From NCBI GenBank assembly GCA_964444665.1, contig CAYUIE010000005.1, positions 124,001 to 188,000 on the forward strand: a DNA stretch of 64,000 bases. Reading direction: 5' to 3'. This document shows positions 57,576 through 64,000 of the stretch, piece by piece. The number at the start of each line of letters is the position of its first letter. The first letter of the stretch is position 1. The notes under the pieces were generated by a model, which saw nothing but the letters and a program-made list of their open reading frames with translations, searched no databases and was not told the DNA's origin. A program made the translations under genes and the position numbers. Source of the stretch: CAYZTY01 sp964444665 (GTDB lineage: Bacteria; Planctomycetota; Phycisphaerae; Sedimentisphaerales; CAYZTY01).

Positions 57576-58681
57576 ATCCCAACACCTTTCTGAACGAGTT
57601 ATTTACCTTTTCAGCGATGCCGGATTTATTATACTCCCCAAATCCGATATTGAAAAGCATAAATTTAGAATCCTGAGCAAGCGTATCTGTGGTGAGCTTG
57701 CCGAATCCAGCGCGTCGAAGAGCCTCCTGCACCAGCTACCTAATGCAGAAAAACACTCCCCTCAACCTTAACGGCCGATTTTGGCACTACCTGTTATTAA
57801 CAGGTAGTGAAACTATCATCCTTTCTACTCCCCTGTATCCTAACAATTTACTGCTTATCGGCACTAACTGCCATTGGCAGGTAGTGCTCCAAAGTTAGTT
57901 TTAACTTTGAAACTGTAATTTTGCCTTTTTACTTTTACCTTTTTACTTTTCCTGCCTGCCCTGAGTCCCGGCCCGGCTTCGCCTTCGGTTGCGCCGAGGC
58001 GAGCGCGCCGGGATCGAAGGGCCTCCGCCAGCAGCTTTTCTCAAATTTCAAATGTGAAATCTTGAATTGACACTCCTCTCGACTTTAACGGCCGACTTTG
58101 GCACTACCTGTTATTGACAGGTAGTGAATTCTTTTCTCCCTTATATCAATCCCGCTTTGATAAAATAAACTATTTATTAGCACTAACTGTTATTGACAGG
58201 TACTGAAGCTCACCTCCCTTGTACTATTCCTTAATTCATACATTTTGCTGTTTAATCGCACTATGTGTTAATAACACCTACTGAAATTCCCCACAGTTCG
58301 TTTTGAATTTCGTATTTTGGTGATTCTAATTTGTTTCGTATTTCGATATTTGGATTTCGCGTTTCAACCCCCTCTGTCTTCCGTCATCGAGTATCTTGAA
58401 TCCAGAATCGCCTGTCCGCCGAAGTTTTGCCGTAATGCATCCTGTGGATAACGAAGGCGGAAGCATCTAATTAACTAATTCACCAATAACCAATTACCAT
58501 TAACCAATCAACTAATCCACTCTGTTTCCCTGCGCTAGGTGTCATTAACACCTACTGAAGGCACCACTCTTTTATATTCTCCCCCGCATCCATACAGGAT
58601 TCTATTCCTTTGCGATAGATGGTATTGCCATCTACTGAACGCTTCACGCTGTACGCTACACGCTTTCAATCGAGTATCCAG
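57576..58681. repeat. Repeat-rich spacer with a covarying hairpin family
   Basis: No gene. Seven copies of a short hairpin lie at 57785-57809, 57861-57887, 58102-58126, 58181-58205, 58258-58283, 58532-58559 and 58612-58639. Flanks are conserved (GC(A/G)CTA or GCGATA on the left, TACTGAA or TAGTGAA on the right) and the loop is usually ATTR. The stem differs from copy to copy yet stays paired: CCTGTT/AACAGG, CTGCC/GGCAG, GTGTT/AACAC, GGTGT/ACACC and GATGG/CCATC. Another copy is at 59652-59679, and decayed ones at 479-503 and 743-777. Other text ('gaatttcgtattttggtgat', 'accaataaccaatta', 'cacgctgtacgct') fills the rest. Confidence 0.75.
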
Positions 58682-59074
58682 AATCCGCCTTCGCAAGCCG
58701 TTTTTTCATATCTAATTACAAATAGTGTAAATCTGTGTTAATCCGTGTCTATCAGTGTTTTGCTTTGGCATTCGTCGCGTAGCGACCGTGGACAAGTCTG
58801 GAAGATGGAGCAAATTCTAAATTTGCGGAAAGCTTCAAGGCGAGAACACAAAAGGCCTTCACGGCCACCGCCAAAGCTCTGCCTTCCCTCTGCGGTTATA
58901 ATTAATCTGTGTCAATCTGCGTTAATCCGTGTCTATCCGTGGTTAATTAATCTCTGAGTCCTCGGTGCTCTCTGTGGCTAAAACTATCCGCGTCCTCTTT
59001 AGTCTGTGTTTGTCCGTGTCTCCTCAGTCCGTGCCCGTCCGTGTCTAAGGTAATTCCTCACATAATCCCCAATC
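58682..59074. repeat. Perfect 393-bp direct repeat, copy 1
   Basis: By eye identical to 59732-60124, at an offset of 1050 bp. It contains 'gtgttaatccgtgtct' wording in several variants and, on its right side (58999-59074), the tail of an hldD-like reading frame on the minus strand. A diverged relative lies at 200-470. A 70-codon frame inside (58745-58957) is identical in both copies and is not a credible gene. Confidence 0.9.
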
Positions 59075-59112
59075 CCATCTTCCAACGATGTAATCTCCGC
59101 GTCGTAAATTGA
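58999..59112 (-). pseudogene. 3' remnant of an hldD-like epimerase gene (1)
   Basis: Directly behind the stop of the 59113-59589 gene the minus strand reads SIYDAEITSLEDGIGDYVRNYL followed by 15 residues to a TAA. TSLEDGIGDYVRNYL aligns with TSLEDAIKDYIQNNL at the end of the intact hldD at 60883-61842. Everything upstream of this tail is missing, so it is a leftover of a recombined or deleted epimerase copy. Confidence 0.65.
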
Positions 59113-59589
59113 TTACTTCTCTCCTTCATTTTTCCCCGGCTCCTCTTCAAGCCGAATAAACGCCTTTAGTATTTTTCTAAATCCTCTTCTTTCCAAAGGA
59201 ATAAGAAGAAAAGCACTAAAAAACATAAAGCATGTAATCACATAGAGAGTGCCCATCCTGAAAGCTACATTTGTTAAAAGATCAATGTAGTTTTCTATCA
59301 CACCGGGTGTTAAAGGCATAGCAGATTCTGTCCCGGCCCTGTACACAAAAACCACCTCATCAGGCACAATATTGGCGTACTCTCTCTTAAGCCGGTAATT
59401 CCAAATGCTTAAGCATACACAAATAACTCCAAATGCAAGCAAAAGGAGCACGCTCATCCTTGTCCTCTTAATATGGTCGGCTATAAATTTCCACTGCTTC
59501 TCGGTCAATTTTTCCCGTGAAGTGCCGAGTGAAGAAAGATATTTTTCCGTAGCCCTTCGAACTCTCTCGGAAATTCTCTTGTTAGCCAT
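59113..59589 (-). CDS. Two-helix membrane protein of unknown function
   Basis: A 158-residue hypothetical protein. The first 44 residues are basic and helical. Membrane segments lie at about 45-63 (MSVLLLLAFGVICVCLSIW) and 112-132 (LYVITCFMFFSAFLLIPL); the loop between them (about 48 residues) is presumably outside. The C-terminus is basic then acidic. I do not recognise it. It sits between the two copies of the 393-bp repeat and ends exactly at the hldD remnant, so it may be part of the rearranged segment. Confidence 0.65.
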   Translation of the reverse strand: MANKRISERVRRATEKYLSSLGTSREKLTEKQWKFIADHIKRTRMSVLLLLAFGVICVCLSIWNYRLKREYANIVPDEVVFVYRAGTESAMPLTPGVIENYIDLLTNVAFRMGTLYVITCFMFFSAFLLIPLERRGFRKILKAFIRLEEEPGKNEGEK

Positions 59590-59651
59590 CTTTAATCCCT
59601 CTTTTCAATGACTGATATGGAATTTAATGCCTAAAGTATCTCGGCCTTCTG

Positions 59652-59679
59652 GCGTTACCTGTCAATAACAGGTACTGAA
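59652..59679. repeat. Member of the covarying hairpin family
   Basis: GCGTTA, then CCTGT and ACAGG arms around CAATA, then TACTGAA. This is the same layout as the copies at 57.8-58.6 kb. Confidence 0.7.
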
Positions 59680-59731
59680 ATTCCTTAGCCGCTTCACGCT
59701 TCACGCAATACGAAACGAGCAGCGGTCAACC

Positions 59732-60124
59732 AATCCGCCTTCGCAAGCCGTTTTTTCATATCTAATTACAAATAGTGTAAATCTGTGTTAATCCGTGTCT
59801 ATCAGTGTTTTGCTTTGGCATTCGTCGCGTAGCGACCGTGGACAAGTCTGGAAGATGGAGCAAATTCTAAATTTGCGGAAAGCTTCAAGGCGAGAACACA
59901 AAAGGCCTTCACGGCCACCGCCAAAGCTCTGCCTTCCCTCTGCGGTTATAATTAATCTGTGTCAATCTGCGTTAATCCGTGTCTATCCGTGGTTAATTAA
60001 TCTCTGAGTCCTCGGTGCTCTCTGTGGCTAAAACTATCCGCGTCCTCTTTAGTCTGTGTTTGTCCGTGTCTCCTCAGTCCGTGCCCGTCCGTGTCTAAGG
60101 TAATTCCTCACATAATCCCCAATC
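59732..60124. repeat. Perfect 393-bp direct repeat, copy 2
   Basis: Identical by eye to 58682-59074. Its right side again encodes the C-terminal tail of an hldD-like frame on the minus strand. The unit thus appears to have been the sequence downstream of an epimerase gene that was duplicated. Confidence 0.9.
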
Positions 60125-60237
60125 GCGCCTTCAAGTGGAGTACATTCTTTTTTATAGCCCGCCGAACGCAGTTTTTCCATCTCGGCCTCCGGCAGCATCG
60201 CTGAAAAATTGAGAGAATAATCGTTTAAAATTTCTCC
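60049..60237 (-). pseudogene. 3' remnant of an hldD-like epimerase gene (2)
   Basis: The minus strand reads NDYSLNFSAMLPEAEMEKL, then RSAGYKKECTPLEGAIGDYVRNYL, then the same 15-residue tail as remnant 1. It aligns with DISKLRSAGYEKQTTSLEDAIKDYIQNNL at the end of the intact hldD. Only about 60 codons survive, without start codon or Rossmann domain. The open frame ends upstream at a TAA near 60238. Confidence 0.7.
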
Positions 60238-60247
60238 TGTTTATTAA

Positions 60248-60724
60248 TTACTCACGCACCTTGCCACTAAATGCCGAAAAAAACAATCCGTGGGAAATGC
60301 GGGATTTACCACGTACTTCAATATCTCTGCTTTCAATCTCTATCTTGTTAGTAGCTATAAGCAAATCACAATCTTCACAACATACTATCTTAAGCAGGTT
60401 TTTGTCGTACGATATTTCGTTGAAAGAATATGTTCCGATTCTCGACCTGTTATCGACTTCATATCCCTCGACATTTCTGATGGTGAGAATTGCCCGGATG
60501 ACATCGACCTCGTATGTACGGTAGATAATCCAGTTACGAATCAGTCGGCTTGGATTACCATGAAAAATCCTGCGATATGGAATAGTGATAATGCCTTCCT
60601 CTTTAGAGAAATTAACACTATCAAGCTCAAAGAACTCATCGTGAATATGGCCGATGATATAATCTAAACTGTCCGCGATCCTTACTACGATTGGCTCTTT
60701 TTGAATTATATCATCTTTATCCAT
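60248..60724 (-). CDS. Hypothetical protein (158 aa), PilZ-like or beta-rich
   Basis: An unrecognised 158-residue, probably cytosolic and beta-rich protein (MDKDDIIQKEPIVVRIADS onward). I used the ATG at 60724. The frame extends 43 codons upstream, but that part is dispersed-repeat sequence ('ctcttgtcatcatcccgaca'), which also occurs near 420-450, and is unlikely to be coding. Alternating hydrophobic strands in RSRIGTYSFNEISYDKNLLKIVCCEDCDLLIATNKIEIESRD suggest a beta fold. It is located between an hldD remnant and the intact hldD. No role can be named. Confidence 0.55.
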   Translation of the reverse strand: MDKDDIIQKEPIVVRIADSLDYIIGHIHDEFFELDSVNFSKEEGIITIPYRRIFHGNPSRLIRNWIIYRTYEVDVIRAILTIRNVEGYEVDNRSRIGTYSFNEISYDKNLLKIVCCEDCDLLIATNKIEIESRDIEVRGKSRISHGLFFSAFSGKVRE

Positions 60725-60882
60725 TTGAATTATTGCTACTTCGTAGACACTGATAATAATTTTTTTCTCTGTGCTCTTGTCATCATCCCGACACCTCGGG
60801 GCTGCGCTGTCTGCTCTACGCCAAACGCTATTAATCGAGAATCGAGTATCCATTTAACCAATTACCATTCACCAATAATCAG

Positions 60883-61842
60883 TTACCTACCAATAAGGTT
60901 GTTCTGTATATAGTCTTTTATCGCATCTTCTAAGGAAGTTGTTTGCTTTTCGTAGCCCGCCGAACGCAGTTTTGATATGTCCGCCTGTGTGAAGTACTGG
61001 TACTGGTTACGGATAGAATCAGGCATATCGATATAATCGATTTTGGTCTTTCTATCCATCGCGGCAAACACGGCCGATACCAAATCGTTCCAGGTCCGTG
61101 CTATGCCCGAGCCGACATTAAAAATCCCTGCCGCCTTCGGATTATCGAAGAAAAACAAGGTCATATCGACCGCGTCCCTGACGTAGAGAAAATCTCGCTT
61201 CTGCTCGCCATCGGCAAACTCCGGCTTGTACGATTTGAAAAGCCTCACCCTCCCGGCCGCGTTAATTTGCTCGTATGCCTTCAGTACAAAACTTCGCATA
61301 TCGGCCTTGTGATATTCGTTCGGCCCGAACACGTTGAAGTATTTAAGCCCCACGATTTTATTAAGCAGCCCCTTGCGTTTCGCCCAAAGGTCGAATAACT
61401 GTTTTGAGTAACCGTATATATTCATCGGCCGCAGCTTCTCAATATCTTCTTCATTGTCTGAGAATCCCTGCGAGCCGTCCCCGTATGTCGCTGCGCTCGA
61501 GGCATAAATGAAGCGCACTCCCTGATTAACAGCCCACCTGGCGAGCGACTTTGTGTATTCGTAGTTATTTTTTATTAGGCCGGACGCATCGGTCTCGGTC
61601 GTGCTCGAGTTGGCGCCAAGGTGGAAGACTGCCTCGATATGGCCGGGCAGCTTATCTTTTAGAACCATTTCGAGGAAATCATCTTTTTCGAGATAGTCTG
61701 CGAACGCAAGGCTGCGCATATTCTTCCATCTCTGGTCGCAGCCTAACTGGTCAACCACGAGGATATCTTCAATACTTCGGCCGTTCAGGCCGGCAACAAG
61801 ATTTGAACCTATAAATCCTGCACCGCCGGTAACTACAATCAT
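60883..61842 (-). CDS. hldD: ADP-L-glycero-D-manno-heptose 6-epimerase
   Basis: NADP-dependent epimerase that makes the ADP-heptose used for the LPS inner core. The 319-residue protein starts MIVVTGGAGFIGSNLVAGLN (Rossmann GxxGxxG) and has the heptose-epimerase signatures VFHLGANSSTTETD (about 72-85), YASSAATYGDG (about 116-126), the catalytic YGYSKQLFD with the Tyr-x3-Lys pair (about 144-152) and GLKYFNVFGPNEYHKADMRS (about 166-185). Two 3' remnants of the same gene type lie downstream at 58999 and 60049. With lptB it supports an LPS-bearing outer membrane. Confidence 0.94.
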   Translation of the reverse strand: MIVVTGGAGFIGSNLVAGLNGRSIEDILVVDQLGCDQRWKNMRSLAFADYLEKDDFLEMVLKDKLPGHIEAVFHLGANSSTTETDASGLIKNNYEYTKSLARWAVNQGVRFIYASSAATYGDGSQGFSDNEEDIEKLRPMNIYGYSKQLFDLWAKRKGLLNKIVGLKYFNVFGPNEYHKADMRSFVLKAYEQINAAGRVRLFKSYKPEFADGEQKRDFLYVRDAVDMTLFFFDNPKAAGIFNVGSGIARTWNDLVSAVFAAMDRKTKIDYIDMPDSIRNQYQYFTQADISKLRSAGYEKQTTSLEDAIKDYIQNNLIGR

Positions 61843-62010
61843 TTTAAAGCCCCCTGCAAAATAGTCTGCTTAAAACAGCACAGCTTATACTTATTAAATC
61901 ATGTTGGTATTAGAGATTCTCAGTTTAGTAATTTCGGGTAAGCTTAGCGAACGGGCATAGCCCTGTCAAACTCAAAAAGGAGTATTGTCAGGCAGGATAT
62001 GACTACAGCG

Positions 62011-62040
62011 CAAAACAAAGGCCGGTTCCAAAAACCGGCC
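62011..62040 (-). terminator. Intrinsic terminator on the minus strand
   Basis: GGCCGGTT (62020-62027) pairs with AACCGGCC (62033-62040) around a 5-base loop, followed on the minus strand by TTTGTTTTG. It lies about 30 bases after the stop of the small ORF at 62072-62167. Confidence 0.75.
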
Positions 62041-62071
62041 AAGCTAACTCATTTTAAGGTTAGACTTCTGG

Positions 62072-62167
62072 TCAACAAAGAGCGATATAACTCGCGATAG
62101 CAAGAATCAAAATCCGTCTTTTGTTGGAGATAAACGGAAGCCACACCTTGTAATAGAAATCGGCCAT
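62072..62167 (-). CDS. Possible 31-residue small membrane peptide
   Basis: MADFYYKVWLPFISNKRRIL continues to a 31-residue product with a hydrophobic end (ILILAIASYIALC) after a basic patch. AGGAG and GAGGG precede the ATG, and a strong terminator follows. This could be a small protein or simply a small RNA with a chance frame. A longer frame on the same strand (62049-62258) has no ribosome site and no features. Confidence 0.35.
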   Translation of the reverse strand: MADFYYKVWLPFISNKRRILILAIASYIALC

Positions 62168-62655
62168 CACCCTCACTCCTAAAGCCAGTCTGTTCGAACT
62201 GCAAGAGTATTATAGCCGAACGCGGCAGAAAATTCAAGGAAAAGCCCTGTTTGTGCAACGTAATTCCTTGATAATGCTGTAGTTATGCACTCAGTGGAAA
62301 GGAGTTTTTTTCAGGCCAAAATCGCGTCACTCGCCCAGTAAAAGCGAAATATCAAGAAAAAGGCGACAGGAGCTATCCATAAAGCCGCTCATCCTCTCCA
62401 GATACCTGCGATTCGTGCCAATACGAGGATATTACGAGACTTACCCCCCAAACTTGCGGAATAGTTGGGAAAATCGCTCAGGAGTGGGCAAAAACGAAAT
62501 CGAAACACGCTGATTTAGCCGGTTCTCGGAGACCTATTCCCGCCCGATTAGCTTGAAATTCAAAATCGCAGTACGGCCTACTTCCCCACTAAAACTATAT
62601 AAGCCCGATTAGCTTGCGGTTTAAATTACGATACGGTTTGCTTTCTCACTAAAAA

Positions 62656-63147
62656 CTATTCCAGACTGGTTAGTTCCCGATTCAAAACTGCGATGTGACC
62701 CATTTCCTCACTAATAATGGCTTCAATTTTGTCCCTGCCGGCCGGGGAATCGACGAAATCTTTCAGGCCGAGATAATAAACGATGGAATCCTTTTCAGCG
62801 CCGATGCCCATTTTCAAGATATCGGCGGCAGTTTCTTTTCCTGTCAGCTGCTCGGTGGGGTCCTTTTTCAAATTGAAGACGTGGCCGCCGGCCATCGCCT
62901 GCAGATAAAGTGCAGCCTCGTTTTCAGGGTCGAAGGCCATAAGCTCGCGTTCCTGCTCGGAAAGGGCCTTTCTCATAGCAGCAAAAGTCTTCTCGTGCAG
63001 GTCTTCCATATCAGCCAACTCCAGCAAGGTCTGCGCGAAGCCTGCGTTTTTAAGGGTTTTGGCGACGGTACGATAGAATCTGGCGCCGTTTCTCTCAATC
63101 TGTTCGGCTATTTCGTAGATTTCAAATGCATTAAGAGTTACAGTCAT
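62656..63147 (-). CDS. Ferritin-like / rubrerythrin-family diiron protein
   Basis: A 163-residue four-helix protein of the rubrerythrin-like ferritin superfamily. Helix 1 has AEQIERNGARFYRTVAK with the first Glu ligand. ELADMEDLHEKTFAAM carries E-x2-H, KMGIGAEKDSIVYYLGL carries a Glu, and IISEEMGHIAVLN carries E-x2-H. The diiron set thus appears complete. It lacks the rubredoxin domain of classic rubrerythrin. Its ATG overlaps the ferritin stop (TAATG), so the two are translationally coupled. A role in iron or peroxide handling is likely. Confidence 0.85.
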   Translation of the reverse strand: MTVTLNAFEIYEIAEQIERNGARFYRTVAKTLKNAGFAQTLLELADMEDLHEKTFAAMRKALSEQERELMAFDPENEAALYLQAMAGGHVFNLKKDPTEQLTGKETAADILKMGIGAEKDSIVYYLGLKDFVDSPAGRDKIEAIISEEMGHIAVLNRELTSLE

Positions 63148-63665
63148 TATTTATCTCCCTTATTTTTTGGCGGCTTAAAAACTCTCCTAGCAAGCTCGCG
63201 GTCAATCATATAAAGCTCCTGAGACTTGTAATCTGTGAGCTTTAGCTTCTGTAATACTTCGTCAGCAGACTCCTCCTCCTCAGCCTGTTCGTCGACGAAC
63301 CACTGAAGGAAGGTACGTGCATCGTCGTCCTTCTGTTCGGTTGCCAGTTCCATCAGTGCTTTAATCAGGCCTGTAACTTTCTGCTCGTGTTTGTAAACGG
63401 CGTCGAAAACGTCACGCGGCGAGGACCACTCGGCCGGTGGGGCGATAATTGCTTTTAGCGAAACTCTGCCGCCACGCTGATTCAGGTAGTCGTAAAACTT
63501 CATCGCGTGCGACTGCTCCTCCTGGGCCTGTACGAGCATCCAGTTGGAACAGCCGGGCAGGTTGGTCGAATGAAAATAAGCGGCCATAGACAGATACAAA
63601 TAGGCTGAGTAAAGCTCGGCATTGAGCTGGTCGTTAAAGGCCTGCTGCAGCTTTTTGGTAATCAT
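63147..63665 (-). CDS. Bacterial non-haem ferritin
   Basis: Iron-storage ferritin of 172 residues. ITKKLQQAFNDQLNAELYSAYLYLSMAAYF carries the first Glu ligand. NWMLVQAQEEQSHAMKFYDYLNQRGG carries the E-x2-H ligand, followed by DVFDAVYKHEQKVT. FLQWFVDEQAEEEESADEVL carries the Gln/Glu ligands. The pattern is FtnA-type. I placed the start at the ATG at 63665, after AAAGGGG; the frame continues 26 codons upstream without homology. It is first of a two-gene operon with the ferritin-like protein. Confidence 0.94.
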   Translation of the reverse strand: MITKKLQQAFNDQLNAELYSAYLYLSMAAYFHSTNLPGCSNWMLVQAQEEQSHAMKFYDYLNQRGGRVSLKAIIAPPAEWSSPRDVFDAVYKHEQKVTGLIKALMELATEQKDDDARTFLQWFVDEQAEEEESADEVLQKLKLTDYKSQELYMIDRELARRVFKPPKNKGDK

Positions 63666-64000
63666 TTGTACGCCCCTTTCCATATTGAAAATGCGTGTTT
63701 TAGCGGGGAATTCCCTTCCCGGATGTATAGAGTAAACTGCCAATCTTAACTTAATAAATATCAGCGATGGGGCTGATTTGCATAAGATTAACTATTTTCG
63801 GCTTTTTAGTCAATACCGCAAATTTCAGCAAAAGTCGTTCACATTAAGTTTAATACATAGACCAGATGTTATGATTCGGGGTAAAGTGCTGTCAGTTTTC
63901 GGCACTTGTGAACGGACAATGTTAGAGAAAAGTGGATTAGTTAGTTAGATGCTTACACTTATCGCGGTTCCTGACTGAAGCCGCGATGAGGAAACAAACG
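63666..64000. repeat. End of window: ferritin promoter region and partial copy 3 of the GCCGCGATGAGGAAAC element
   Basis: No gene is visible. The A/T-rich stretch before the ferritin should contain its promoter. At 63981-64000 the block GCCGCGATGAGGAAAC is present and the window ends inside the element, so only its first part can be confirmed. Confidence 0.5.

Larger units (their letters stand above)
61843..62655. other. Spacer with a possible small transcript and nothing else firm
   Basis: Apart from the possible 31-codon gene and its terminator (62011-62167), I see no gene. 'cccgattagcttg(a/c)' occurs twice (62544-62557 and 62601-62614) within a roughly 57-bp imperfect direct repeat: 'gcttgaaattcaaaatcgcagtacgg' versus 'gcttgcggtttaaattacgatacgg'. 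This block also resembles the start of the ferritin-like gene's 3' end ('gttcccgattcaaaactgcgat'), so it may be a decayed duplicate of that region. Confidence 0.45.

Noticed and set aside
57785..58639. Integron attC-like sites
   Set aside because: The hairpins lack the RYYYAAC/GTTRRRY core sites and are too short, and no integrase or gene cassettes are present.
58745..58957. 70-codon frame repeated identically at 59795-60007
   Set aside because: It lies wholly within the 393-bp duplicated non-coding text, has no ribosome site, and its sequence is simple repeat wording; identity follows from the duplication.

Overview
The window looks like a chromosomal segment of an uncultured Gram-negative bacterium of the Planctomycetota, most likely class Phycisphaerae (Sedimentisphaerales-like). 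This is an inference from gene content. A PEP-CTERM secreted protein, a dockerin-like tail, LptB and an ADP-heptose epimerase indicate a diderm envelope. GTP-type PEP carboxykinase, a GH29 fucosidase and the McsA/McsB arginine-kinase pair also fit. Coding regions have moderate GC. They are separated by unusually long spacers filled with dispersed repeat text, as in metagenome-assembled planctomycete genomes. One scaffold gap of exactly 100 N lies at 54477-54576.

Layout. 1-2.7 kb: repeat-rich spacer, a possible oriC and dnaA. 2.9-7.8 kb: accessory genes, namely a PEP-CTERM protein, an HNH-AP2 mobile endonuclease, an Xre/ImmA pair, a coiled-coil/winged-helix gene with a decayed duplicate, and a structured leader before a 48-residue basic protein. 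8-10.5 kb (minus): lptB, def, fmt. 11.2-13.9 kb: a complete EcoRII/Dcm-type restriction-modification island (controller, methyltransferase, endonuclease, Vsr). 14.2-18.8 kb: phosphoesterase, yidC, mnmE. 19.1-23.6 kb: accessory genes, namely a membrane protein, a TIR-domain protein, a frameshifted lipoprotein-like gene and a Panacea toxin-antitoxin pair. 23.9-38.8 kb: mainly housekeeping and stress genes (pruA, dnaK, mcsB, mcsA, queD, coaD, pckG, groES-groEL, a DUF362 protein, a CPBP protease) plus an amidase-fold protein without its expected zinc ligands. 39-51.9 kb: lplT-like plus a fused acyltransferase/ACP/acyl-ACP synthetase, GH29, tRNA-Leu(GAG), queE-queC and queF, a phosphoesterase-LRR-dockerin protein, an amino-acid permease fused to PTS EIIA, and a DHH phosphoesterase. 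52-60.2 kb: a second HNH-AP2 gene, a hairpin-rich spacer, a three-gene STAND NTPase / coiled-coil / TPR operon, and a repeat desert with a covarying hairpin family and a perfect 393-bp duplication. 60.2-63.7 kb: a hypothetical gene, hldD and two ferritin-like genes.

How the genes work together. QueD, QueE, QueC and QueF supply the steps from carboxy-tetrahydropterin to preQ1. Fmt and Def form the N-formylmethionine cycle. GroESL, DnaK and McsA/McsB form a protein-quality block with no visible CIRCE operators. The LplT-like transporter and fused Aas-like enzyme form a lysophospholipid salvage pair. The accessory part holds at least five defence or conflict loci: the R-M-Vsr island, a TIR protein, a Panacea toxin-antitoxin pair, an Xre/ImmA pair and the STAND/TPR operon.

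The least explained material is the STAND/coiled-coil/TPR operon, the short hairpin family whose stem sequence changes on both arms between conserved flanks, and the two HNH-AP2 genes that share a conserved 5' leader.
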